This document shows positions 22,090 to 27,928 of a stretch of DNA of 27,928 nt, piece by piece. The stretch comes from Euryarchaeota archaeon SCGC AAA252-I15 (lineage in GTDB: Archaea > Altiarchaeota > Altiarchaeia > IMC4 > SCGC-AAA252-I15), in NCBI GenBank assembly GCA_000402775.1, contig AQSC01000044.1:1-27928 (forward strand), given 5' to 3'. The position numbers were made by a program, and so were the translations under genes. The notes beneath the pieces are model-generated. The model was not told where the DNA came from, made no database searches, and worked only from the letters and a program-made list of their open reading frames with translations. The first letter of the stretch is position 1, and every line of letters starts with the position of its first letter.

Positions 22090-23269
22090 TGTGGACTCGC
22101 TTGAGGTCAATGTCGCCTTGCATGAGGTTTAGGAATGATTTGACTGCGCGTTCTATGTCTCTGCTTTGGGTTACGTATCGTCCGACCACGATTATGTCTG
22201 CGCCTGCTTTGAGCGCGTCGAGCGCGTTTTGCGGTTCGATCCCTCCCGCTACTGAGACTAATACTTTCTTTCCTTTGAATGCGGTCTTAATCTTTTCTAT
22301 GGCGTCCCAACTGTGTTCCTTATTGCCTTCCTCGTCTATTCCCCTGTGTAATTCCACAATGTCTGGGAGTTCCTTCAGCGATTTTAACAGTTTAACGGGG
22401 TCTTTCACGTTTATGGTGTCTAATATTGAGTAGACGCTAAGCCTTTTTGCCTCGTATATGAACTTGTCTATGACTTCGACGGGGGCTTGGCCTGCGACGG
22501 CTACTGCGTCAGCGGTCTCGTCGAAGGCTAAGTCTACTTCAACTTGGCCGACGTCCATGGTCTTTAAATCCGCTATCATGAAGATGTTGGGAGTCACTTC
22601 CCTTAACGCCGAAATCGCCTTAACACCCTCCCCCTTAAGGAGCGGGGTCCCAACCTCCAAAATTATGTTGTCGGAGTGGGGGATTTGCTCGACGATCTTT
22701 CTGGCTGCTGAAATGCTAGTCTGATCCAATGCAATTTGTAGGTACGGCGGCCTCCAGAGTCTTGGCACTTTAAAGCCCATTATCGGGTGTGTAGCCCTAT
22801 CCTTGTCGTACATGATCTTGTTCAATCCCGGGTAATCTGTTAGCGCCCGGCGCACTGCGAGTTTCGTGGCGCTGTAATTGTATTGATATATTTTCCGAAA
22901 GTCGCTTGCCTTAGGGTGGATGAACACCGAGGCGATTATCACCCACTCCTCAATCTTGTCTTCAGGGATGACTCCTTCTTCCACGGCGTCTGCCACGGCT
23001 TTAGCGACCGCAGCCTGTGCGGGACCGAAAATTTTGTTTGCGTCATCAAGGTCTGCAACAGTAACCTTCGGAACCACTAGAGTGTAAGGTTTCGCCGGCA
23101 GGTTCGGCCTTATTACTGCAACGACCGGCGTGTGCCCCTTCGAAAGATTTGTCAAGCCTTCGGCGAAAGCCTTCCCGACATTAGACTCCTTGTCACCCAC
23201 AATCAAATCAATGTGGGCAATCTCATTGCCTTTTCCCACTAATGCTTCACCAATCTTAAACACTTTCAC
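22082..23269 (-). CDS. fae-hps: Bifunctional formaldehyde-activating enzyme / 3-hexulose-6-phosphate synthase
   Basis: 395 residues, the size of the archaeal fusion. Residues 1-160 are Fae, joining formaldehyde to tetrahydromethanopterin: IGEALVGKGNEIAHIDLIVG, VFIHPKASDF, YQYNYSATKLAV. Residues about 170-395 are Hps, a decarboxylase-type barrel condensing formaldehyde with ribulose-5-phosphate or the reverse: LQIALDQTS, MIADLKTMDVGQVE, VSVAGGI, DIIVVGRYVTQS. In archaea the reverse direction makes ribulose-5-phosphate. The GTG start overlaps the pgk stop, with GGAGG 4 nt upstream, so it is translated with pgk. Confidence 0.96.
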   Translation of the reverse strand: MKVFKIGEALVGKGNEIAHIDLIVGDKESNVGKAFAEGLTNLSKGHTPVVAVIRPNLPAKPYTLVVPKVTVADLDDANKIFGPAQAAVAKAVADAVEEGVIPEDKIEEWVIIASVFIHPKASDFRKIYQYNYSATKLAVRRALTDYPGLNKIMYDKDRATHPIMGFKVPRLWRPPYLQIALDQTSISAARKIVEQIPHSDNIILEVGTPLLKGEGVKAISALREVTPNIFMIADLKTMDVGQVEVDLAFDETADAVAVAGQAPVEVIDKFIYEAKRLSVYSILDTINVKDPVKLLKSLKELPDIVELHRGIDEEGNKEHSWDAIEKIKTAFKGKKVLVSVAGGIEPQNALDALKAGADIIVVGRYVTQSRDIERAVKSFLNLMQGDIDLKRVHTE

Positions 23270-24486
23270 TCAACCTCCGATGATTTCAAAGCCTCAATAG
23301 CCGGAAGCCTGTATCCGGCTAAAAGGTTCACGCACGCTCCCCCACCAGAAGAGATGTGGTTAATCTTATCCCCTACTTTAAGGGAATGGGCTGCTGCCAC
23401 TGTGTGTCCGCCGCCTATCACCGAGAATCCGCTTGAATTCGCAATAGACTTTATAATAGACTCAGTCCCCTTGGCGAAATCCTTCTTCTCGAAAATTCCC
23501 AACGCCCCGTTCGCGAAAATAGTGTTGGATTCGCCAATAATCTTAACGTAACTTTCAATTGTTTCAGAGCCAATATCGCTTATCCGATCATTGGTTGGAA
23601 GATCCCCGACAGGAATCTCATGCCTACCACCATTCCTTTCGACAGCAACGTCTTTTGGAACAATAATCTTGTCTGAATATTCGTCTAAAAGCTCTTTCGC
23701 AACATCGATTTGTTCTGAAAGTTTTTTCCCTCTAATAAACTCTATGTTAGGCTCACCGAGTCTGTAGCCTTTTGCTGCGAGGAAAATATTGGCGACAAGC
23801 CCCCCGGTAAGTATATGGCAATTGTTAAGTTCTAATGCCCTCTCCATCACCTTTATCCCGTCGTCTGCTTTCGTCCCGCCCAAAATGAAGGTTATGGGTG
23901 ATTTAGGGTTCTTCAGAAGGTCTGTGATTGTTGTGTACTCTTTTTCCATTAGCCTTCCCATGGCGGACGGCAAGACCATGGGAAATCCTACGACAGTCGG
24001 CTGGGACCTGTGGGCGACTGCGAAACCGTCGTTTACGTAATAGTCGGCAATCTTTGATAGTTTCTGCACTATGAGTGTTGTGGCTTGGGCGTCTGGTGGT
24101 CTTTGCAAGACTTCCTCAGAGTAAAATCTAGTGTTTTCAAGCAACACTACTTCGCCTTCACCCATTTTTTTTGCCGTGTCTCCTACTTCAGCGCTGAGCA
24201 GGCTGTCAACGTACTTGACGTTCAACCCGACGATTTCAGAAAGTTTTTTAGCGTGTTTTTCGAGTGTTGTGAAGTCTGGGTCTCCAGGACGTCCTTGGTG
24301 TGCCAGGCAAATAATTTTCGCCTTTTTCTCTGCGAGTTCTAGTATTGTGTTTTTGTGTGATTTGAATCGTCTGTCGTCTAGAAAGCTCCCATTCTTAGGA
24401 TCTATTGGAGAGTTTAAGTCGAGTCGCAGTAAAACTGTTTTCCCAGCAAAGTCGAAGTCGTCTAATGTCTTTATTCCGTCAAACAC
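23266..24486 (-). CDS. pgk: Phosphoglycerate kinase
   Basis: Interconverts 1,3-bisphosphoglycerate and 3-phosphoglycerate; 406 residues. Archaeal pattern: VLLRLDLNSPID, LAHQGRPGDPDF, VLLENTRFYSEE, FILGGTKADDGIKVM, FANGALGIFE and the nucleotide loop SVIGGGHTVAAAH. GTG start at 24486, with a TATA-like ACATATAC about 30 nt upstream (24512-24520). First gene of a pgk-fae-hps operon, coupling triose metabolism and pentose supply. Confidence 0.96.
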   Translation of the reverse strand: MFDGIKTLDDFDFAGKTVLLRLDLNSPIDPKNGSFLDDRRFKSHKNTILELAEKKAKIICLAHQGRPGDPDFTTLEKHAKKLSEIVGLNVKYVDSLLSAEVGDTAKKMGEGEVVLLENTRFYSEEVLQRPPDAQATTLIVQKLSKIADYYVNDGFAVAHRSQPTVVGFPMVLPSAMGRLMEKEYTTITDLLKNPKSPITFILGGTKADDGIKVMERALELNNCHILTGGLVANIFLAAKGYRLGEPNIEFIRGKKLSEQIDVAKELLDEYSDKIIVPKDVAVERNGGRHEIPVGDLPTNDRISDIGSETIESYVKIIGESNTIFANGALGIFEKKDFAKGTESIIKSIANSSGFSVIGGGHTVAAAHSLKVGDKINHISSGGGACVNLLAGYRLPAIEALKSSEVE

Positions 24487-24717
24487 CCTAAACCACCTTA
24501 CGATGATGGATAAGTATATGTTCCGCCAAATAAAAGCTTGAGGTGTTATTGCGGTAAAGGTGCAATATTGCTTCGAAAGTGGGATTGTGTATCCTCTTAG
24601 GGTAGCGTAGTTTAGTCTACGTTACTTGCCTCGAAACTTTTAAGCTTTAATGAGGTAATGCTTGACAGTGACGGCGAGTTTCACATAACCAGGGAGCAGC
24701 GTCAACTGGATTGAAAA
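24487..24717. other. Divergent pgk/leuC intergenic region with stable hairpins
   Basis: 231 bp. The pgk promoter lies near 24512-24520. On the plus strand come three hairpins: TATTGC/GCAATA (about 24548-24568), GGAT/ATCC (about 24582-24594), and a 9-bp stem GTAGCGTAG (24602-24610) with CTACGTTAC (24617-24625). They are loosely closed by TTGAGG (from 24538) with CCTCGA (to 24634). This could be a leader RNA or a small RNA. A TATA-like TTTTAAG near 24639 would give leuC a leader of about 50 nt. Confidence 0.35.
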
Positions 24718-25968
24718 ATGGGTCAAACGATTTCCGAGAAGATTTTGGCATCCCATGCCGGGAAGAAGAAGGTTTCGCCTGGAGAGATTGTGGAAGCGGG
24801 GGTCGACTACGTCATGGTTAATGACGTGACGGGCCTCCCAGCATTCGAAGTCTTTGAGAGATTCGGGACAAAGCCGTTGAAGGAGAAGGTAGTGCTCATT
24901 CCCGACCACTACGTGCCCGGCAAAGACGTTGCGAGCGCCGAGCAGGCTAAGGCCATGAAGGAGTTCCAGAAAAAATACAACATCGACAACTACTATGAGG
25001 TCGGGCGCGGCGGAGTATGCCACCAGATAATGATTGAGGAGGGGTTCGCAGCTCCCGGAAGGCTTATTGTGGGTGCAGACTCCCACACTTGCAGTTACGG
25101 GGCGTTGGGGGCTTTTTCAACTGGAGTGGGCTCGACCGAGGCTGCCGCTGTCATGGCTTCCGGAAGGCTTTGGTTTAGGGTGCCTGAAACCCAAAAATTC
25201 ACAGTGGAAGGTGAGCTCGGAAAACACGTCATGGGCAAGGACGTGATCCTCCACGTGATCGGGGATATTGGAGTAGACGGCTCACTATACAAGGTGATGG
25301 AGTGGTATGGGTCTGCACTTGAAAGTCTTCCCCTCGCCGACCGCATAAGCATCTCAAACATGGCGATTGAGGCGGGTGGTAAAGCGGGGATATTCCCCCC
25401 CGACAAGAAAGTGGACGAATACTTGAAAGGTAGAGTCCGGGGCTCGTACAAGAAAGTATTCGCCGACGAGGATGCAGAGTATGCAGAAACTTATCGATAC
25501 GACGCGAAGGATATTGTGCCGACTGTGGCTGAACCCTTTCTCCCAGAGAATGCAAAGCCTGCCAGCGAAGTCGACGTCACAATACACCAGGCGTACCTGG
25601 GATCCTGCACGAACGGGAGGATAGAGGACATGCGCGTGGCAGCGCAAATCATTAAAGGCAAGAAAGTCCATCCTGACGTTCGCATGATAGTCGTGCCCGC
25701 ATCCACACGCATTCAACAGCAGATGATGGACGAAGGACTCACAAAAATATTCATTGACGCCGGCGCCTACGTTTCAGGCCCTACGTGCGGAGCCTGCCTC
25801 GGCGGATACATGGGAGTGCTCGCCAACGAGGAAGTTTGTGTGTCGACGACCAACAGAAACTTTATTGGAAGAATGGGTCACAAAGGCAGTAAAGTGTATC
25901 TAGCCAACCCCGCAGTAGTCGCGGCGAGCGCTGTAAAAGGGAAAATAACGGACCCAAACGACTTATAA
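24718..25968 (+). CDS. leuC: 3-isopropylmalate dehydratase large subunit
   Basis: Aconitase-family Fe-S enzyme of leucine synthesis; 416 residues as in archaeal LeuC. Motifs: VMVNDVTGLPAFEVFERFG, VADSHTC-type GADSHTCSYGALGAF, and the cluster ligands in LGSCTNGR and SGPTCGACLGG, ending with NRNFIGRMGHKGS and VKGKITDPNDL. Homoaconitase paralogues are similar, but the C-terminus and SIGEVGVDG-like region (VIGDIGVDGSLYK) favour LeuC. No small subunit gene follows; instead there are hairpins and a relic second tail. Confidence 0.92.
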   Translation: MGQTISEKILASHAGKKKVSPGEIVEAGVDYVMVNDVTGLPAFEVFERFGTKPLKEKVVLIPDHYVPGKDVASAEQAKAMKEFQKKYNIDNYYEVGRGGVCHQIMIEEGFAAPGRLIVGADSHTCSYGALGAFSTGVGSTEAAAVMASGRLWFRVPETQKFTVEGELGKHVMGKDVILHVIGDIGVDGSLYKVMEWYGSALESLPLADRISISNMAIEAGGKAGIFPPDKKVDEYLKGRVRGSYKKVFADEDAEYAETYRYDAKDIVPTVAEPFLPENAKPASEVDVTIHQAYLGSCTNGRIEDMRVAAQIIKGKKVHPDVRMIVVPASTRIQQQMMDEGLTKIFIDAGAYVSGPTCGACLGGYMGVLANEEVCVSTTNRNFIGRMGHKGSKVYLANPAVVAASAVKGKITDPNDL

Positions 25969-26056
25969 CAGTTAAAGTCCGGGTTTATCCCTAATTGAAT
26001 TACCGTGGTGTGCGAAGCACACCACTCATTTTCGCCAGCCTTTTGTTAAAAGGCTG
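25969..26056. other. Insert with two perfect hairpins after leuC
   Basis: GTGGTGTGC (26005-26013) pairs with GCACACCAC (26017-26025), loop GAA. CAGCCTTTT (26036-26044) pairs with AAAAGGCTG (26048-26056), loop GTT. Both are perfect 9-bp stems. The segment sits between the leuC stop and a second, degenerate leuC tail. Confidence 0.8.
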
Positions 26057-26089
26057 AAAGGGAAGATAACCAATCCGAACAAGCTTTAA
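26057..26089 (+). pseudogene. Relic of a leuC 3' end
   Basis: Reads KGKITNPNKL then TAA, against KGKITDPNDL and TAA at the true leuC end (25936-25968); 24 of 33 bases agree. No upstream leuC-like sequence precedes it, so only the last ten codons survive or were carried in. Confidence 0.7.
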
Positions 26090-26090
26090 T

Positions 26091-26351
26091 TCACTTGTAG
26101 TTTTTGTACCATTTTTCGTATTCTTTGTGGTTTTTGAAGCAGTGGATTATTTGTAGGTGGTCTTCTTTGATTTTGTATATCATCCTAGCCTGCCTTGTAA
26201 CGTCCTCAACGTGGTAGGGTATGCCATGTTTCATGTGCCTTCGGGGAGGTAGATCTAATATTTTTTCGATGTGTTTTATGAAAACCGCACGAAGGTCTTG
26301 GCTCATGTCATCCAGGTCTTTCTTGGCTTTCTCGGAAATAAATGCTTTCAT
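26091..26351 (-). CDS. RelE/ParE-like toxin
   Basis: 86 residues. Pattern: FISEKAKKDLDDMSQDLRAVFIKHIEKIL helices, then HMKHGIPYHVEDVTRQARMIYKIKEDHLQIIHCFKNHKEYEKWY, the strand-rich half with the basic/tyrosine residues typical of RelE-fold toxins. It follows its antitoxin by 6 bp. Ends one base past the leuC relic. Confidence 0.75.
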   Translation of the reverse strand: MKAFISEKAKKDLDDMSQDLRAVFIKHIEKILDLPPRRHMKHGIPYHVEDVTRQARMIYKIKEDHLQIIHCFKNHKEYEKWYKNYK

Positions 26352-26357
26352 GGAGGA

Positions 26358-26594
26358 TCAAATATTGTACCTCTTTTTTATCTCATCTAGGGTGTAGTTT
26401 TTTACTTTCCCTGATTTTATCTCTTCCATCTCGATTTCCACTGCCTTGTGCACTAGCATGAGTTCTTCTTCTTCGAGCATTCTTTCGTAGGCTGTAATGG
26501 CCTGTCTTATGACTTCGCTTTGGTTTCCAGCGTATCCTTTCTCAATTATTTTTTTTATTGCCGCCTCGTAGGGCGTTCCCAAGTTTATGTTCAT
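26358..26594 (-). CDS. ParD-like ribbon-helix-helix antitoxin
   Basis: 78 residues from the ATG at 26594 (GGTGA 5 nt upstream); an in-frame TTG at 26609 is less likely. Pattern: MNINLGTPYEAAIKKIIEKGYAGNQSEVIRQAI is the ribbon-helix-helix with the GNQSEVIRQAI signature of ParD-type proteins, and the charged C-terminal half (KSGKVKNYTLDEIKKRYNI) would bind the toxin. It is likely autoregulated through the palindrome 10 bp upstream. Confidence 0.78.
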   Translation of the reverse strand: MNINLGTPYEAAIKKIIEKGYAGNQSEVIRQAITAYERMLEEEELMLVHKAVEIEMEEIKSGKVKNYTLDEIKKRYNI

Positions 26595-26603
26595 ACAATC
26601 ACC

Positions 26604-26622
26604 ATTCAATAATATATTGAAT
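26604..26622. promoter_or_regulatory. Palindromic operator of the ParD-like antitoxin
   Basis: ATTCAATA and TATTGAAT around a 3-nt centre, overlapping the AT-rich promoter and 10 bp from the start codon. Ribbon-helix-helix antitoxins bind such sites to repress their own operons. Confidence 0.6.
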
Positions 26623-26679
26623 ATACATTAAAGTATATAAATAATGTGCATTAAGGTGGAAGACATTAATCCCGCATTA

Positions 26680-26709
26680 TTCTATAGCATTCTATAGTGT
26701 TCTATGGCT
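26680..26709 (+). promoter_or_regulatory. Three 10-bp direct repeats at an antitoxin start
   Basis: TTCTATAGCA, TTCTATAGTG and TTCTATGGCT in tandem. The 10-bp period is close to one helical turn, and the last unit contains the ATG. Likely an operator for the ribbon-helix-helix antitoxin it precedes. Confidence 0.6.
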
Positions 26710-26925
26710 ACTAGTATTCAGGTTGATGTTGACCTGCTTGAGGAGTTGAAGAACGGGAAGTTATTTGACCGCGAGAGTTACGCGGAAGTCATCTGAGACC
26801 TTCTTGAAGACTCAAAAGAGATTTCAAGTGAAACCCGCAGGGATATCGAGAAAGCGCGGGCTGAAATTAAGGCGGGTAAATATTACGCCCTGGATGAAGT
26901 AAAAAAACAAATTAAGGGCGTATGA
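26704..26925 (+). pseudogene. RHH antitoxin with in-frame TGA at codon 31
   Basis: Reads MATSIQVDVDLLEELKNGKL, FDRESYAEVI, then TGA (26794-26796), then DLLEDSKEISSETRRDIEKA and a charged tail ending IKGV with TGA. Related archaeal antitoxins commonly have EVIWDL or EVIRDL here, so TGG or CGA to TGA is the simplest change. The frame is intact on both sides and the stop overlaps the toxin start (ATGA). Either a nonsense mutation or a sequence error; not code reassignment, since TGA terminates many genes in the window. Confidence 0.75.
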
Positions 26926-27176
26926 CATACAATATTGTTTTCTCCGAGCCCGCCTTAAGACAGCTTAAAAGACTTGACAGTAAAACTCAGGCCCGGATAA
27001 TCTCTGTCTTGGAGAGAATACGTGTGCGTCCGGAACGCTTTGTTCGAAAACTCGTAAACGACCCCGGCTATAAACTTCGCGCCGGCGACTACATTGTGAT
27101 ACTCGACATAGAAAAAATTAGGCTGCTTATACTAGTCATAAAAATCGGACATAGAAAAAGCATATACAAAGACTAG
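26922..27176 (+). CDS. RelE-family toxin
   Basis: 84 residues. Good match to the archaeal RelE pattern: YNIVFSEPALRQLKRLD, then a helix, KLVNDPGYKLRAGDYIVILDIEK and LVIKIGHRKSIYKD, including the conserved YR(V/I)R-type LRAGDY strand and the GHRK end. It overlaps the disrupted antitoxin by 4 bp. An intact toxin beside a broken antitoxin would be unstable, which bears on whether the TGA is real. It converges on cutA with 2 bp between stops. Confidence 0.85.
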   Translation: MTYNIVFSEPALRQLKRLDSKTQARIISVLERIRVRPERFVRKLVNDPGYKLRAGDYIVILDIEKIRLLILVIKIGHRKSIYKD

Positions 27177-27178
27177 AC

Positions 27179-27500
27179 TTAATGTTTAGCGTTTTCTGAA
27201 ATCCACTTCAAATAGTCTTTACTCCCTTCTGTGACTGGTACTGCGATTATTTCCGGGCACTCGTAAGTGTGAAGCTCCTTAATCTTTCCCTCGACTTTCT
27301 TGTATCTGGACTTGACTGTTTTGGCTGCGAGTAGTATTTCCTTGTCTTTCAACACGTTTCCCCCCCCACCGGTAGACTGATGTGACGGGGCTCATTTGCA
27401 CGCAGGCTGCCAGGTTTTCATTTACGAGCGTTTCCGCGATTTTGCGTGCTTCATCATTGTTTCCAGTAGTCGTGTATACTATGACGTATTCTTTTTTCAT
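27179..27500 (-). pseudogene. cutA: CutA-like protein, frameshifted in a G8 run
   Basis: Small trimeric protein linked to divalent cation tolerance. The first frame reads VIVYTTTGNNDEARKIAETL, VNENLAACVQMSPVTSVYRW, then breaks at eight G on the coding strand (27360-27367). Dropping one G restores NVLKDKEILLAAKTVKSRY, KKVEGKIKELHTYECPEIIA and VPVTEGSKDYLKWISENAKH with a stop at 27179, a complete CutA of about 106 residues. A homopolymer error is likely. The start overlaps the nadC stop (ATGA). Confidence 0.88.
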
Positions 27501-27840
27501 TTCAAGATTCTCGTTATCTGAAGGCTTGCGTCTATTGAGGAGGCTGCGTAAGTCAAACCCCCCACTGAAATCAGGTTGACGTCGAGCATTCCGAAATCAC
27601 GGATGTTTTCCAGGTTGACGCCGCCTGAAACCTCTATGCAGACTCTCTCTCGCAGCCCCTTCCCATCAAGTGCCGAGAGGACTTTCTTAACCTGAGGAGG
27701 CGTCATGTTATCGAGCATGATGACGTCCGCCCCCGCTTGAGGCTGCCTTCAAGGCATCTTTAAGGTTCGTCACCTCGATTTCGATTGGAATGTGGGTTCC
27801 TTCGCCGCGTGCTGCGGTAAGAGCTTTCTCAACCCCGCCG
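27497..27840 (-). pseudogene. nadC: NadC C-terminal part, frameshifted and truncated
   Basis: Quinolinate phosphoribosyltransferase of NAD synthesis. Recognisable parts: GGVEKALTAARGEGTHIPIE and IEVTNLKDALKAA in one frame, then (after about one extra base near 27735-27745) AGADVIMLDNMTPPQVKKVL, CIEVSGGVNLENIRDFGMLD and DVNLISVGGLTYAASSIDAS. Everything upstream of GGVEKAL, about 60% of the protein, is missing: at 27838 the sequence switches to the 91-bp inverted repeat. It overlaps cutA by 4 bp. Confidence 0.85.
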
Positions 27841-27928
27841 AATAAAAAAAAACATTATAGGGGAGGGGGAACACGAGATAACTATTGATATTCATATAGA
27901 ATTTTATTATGAAAATCCCGAAAATTAT
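27838..27928. repeat. 91-bp inverted repeat, terminal copy
   Basis: Exact reverse complement of 21999-22089, running to the last base of the window, so it may extend further. It breaks nadC at its left end, with no spacer. Confidence 0.95.
27909..27928 (+). CDS. Second copy of the PNPOx-like gene start (partial)
   Basis: The last 20 bases read MKIPKI plus two bases, identical to the start of the gene at 21623-22018 but in the opposite orientation. Only the beginning is in the window. Confidence 0.6.

Noticed and set aside
26704..26925. UGA read as tryptophan or selenocysteine throughout this genome
   Set aside because: TGA ends many intact genes here (for example rps4, rpoK, pgk, nadC), and no selenocysteine element is seen.
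1..27928. CRISPR array, insertion sequence, transposase or phage genes
   Set aside because: No spaced repeats of CRISPR type and no transposase, integrase or Cas-like protein were found on either strand.

Overview
The window is archaeal chromosome, most likely from an uncultivated euryarchaeal-type lineage. The evidence is Alba, archaeal ribosomal proteins S13, S4, S11, L18e, L13, S9 and S2, RNA polymerase subunits D, N and K, ABCE1/Rli1, an archaeal AspRS, a fused Fae-Hps, TATA-like boxes at leaderless distances and an intron-bearing tRNA-Ser. I cannot place it below that level. Start codons include ATG, GTG and TTG. TGA is an ordinary stop codon in many genes.

Layout. (1) 1-2440: Alba with a tandem-repeat N-terminal extension, a KH/zinc RNA-binding protein, aspS, and a 48-residue membrane peptide. 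(2) 2593-7177: an AT-rich surface-glycosylation block with two GT-C/GT39-type glycosyltransferases (the second frameshifted), a dolichyl-phosphate-mannose-synthase-like GT2 and an AUR1/PAP2-like membrane protein. (3) 7435-11701, minus strand: ABCE1 preceded by a duplicated copy of its own 5' end, then iron alcohol dehydrogenase, HAD phosphatase and an MBL hydrolase. (4) 11794-16914, plus strand: tRNA-Ser(UGA) with a 19-nt intron, rps13-rps4-rps11-rpoD, tRNA-Leu(GAG), rpl18e-rpl13-rps9-rpoN-rpoK-rps2; enolase converges on this block. (5) 18290-20767: a candidate H/ACA guide RNA, a conserved unknown protein, and a three-gene overlapping cluster (A24-like membrane protein, TIM-barrel epimerase-like protein, small CxxC protein). 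(6) 21010-22018: a RelBE-like pair and a PNPOx-like flavoprotein. (7) 22082-25968: fae-hps and pgk, divergent from leuC. (8) 25969-27928: hairpins, a relic leuC tail, two further toxin-antitoxin modules, a frameshifted cutA, a frameshifted and truncated nadC, and a terminal 91-bp inverted copy of sequence from 22.0 kb.

How the genes work together. Regions 1, 3 and 4 supply translation and transcription machinery. Enolase and Pgk give lower glycolysis/gluconeogenesis, and Fae-Hps feeds formaldehyde or ribulose-5-phosphate chemistry through the RuMP route. LeuC is in leucine biosynthesis. The glycosylation block can make a polyprenyl-phosphate sugar and use it at the membrane. AspRS carries the His/Pro pair of non-discriminating enzymes, so Asn-tRNA is probably made by transamidation.

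Most notable: a candidate H/ACA RNA at 18321-18409 whose pocket matches 23S helix 69; the ABCE1 leader, where a 35-codon upstream ORF duplicates the start of this ribosome-recycling factor and stops 3 nt before its ATG; hairpin-bearing inserts flanked by duplicated gene ends at ABCE1 and leuC; and a window end that looks chimeric or rearranged.
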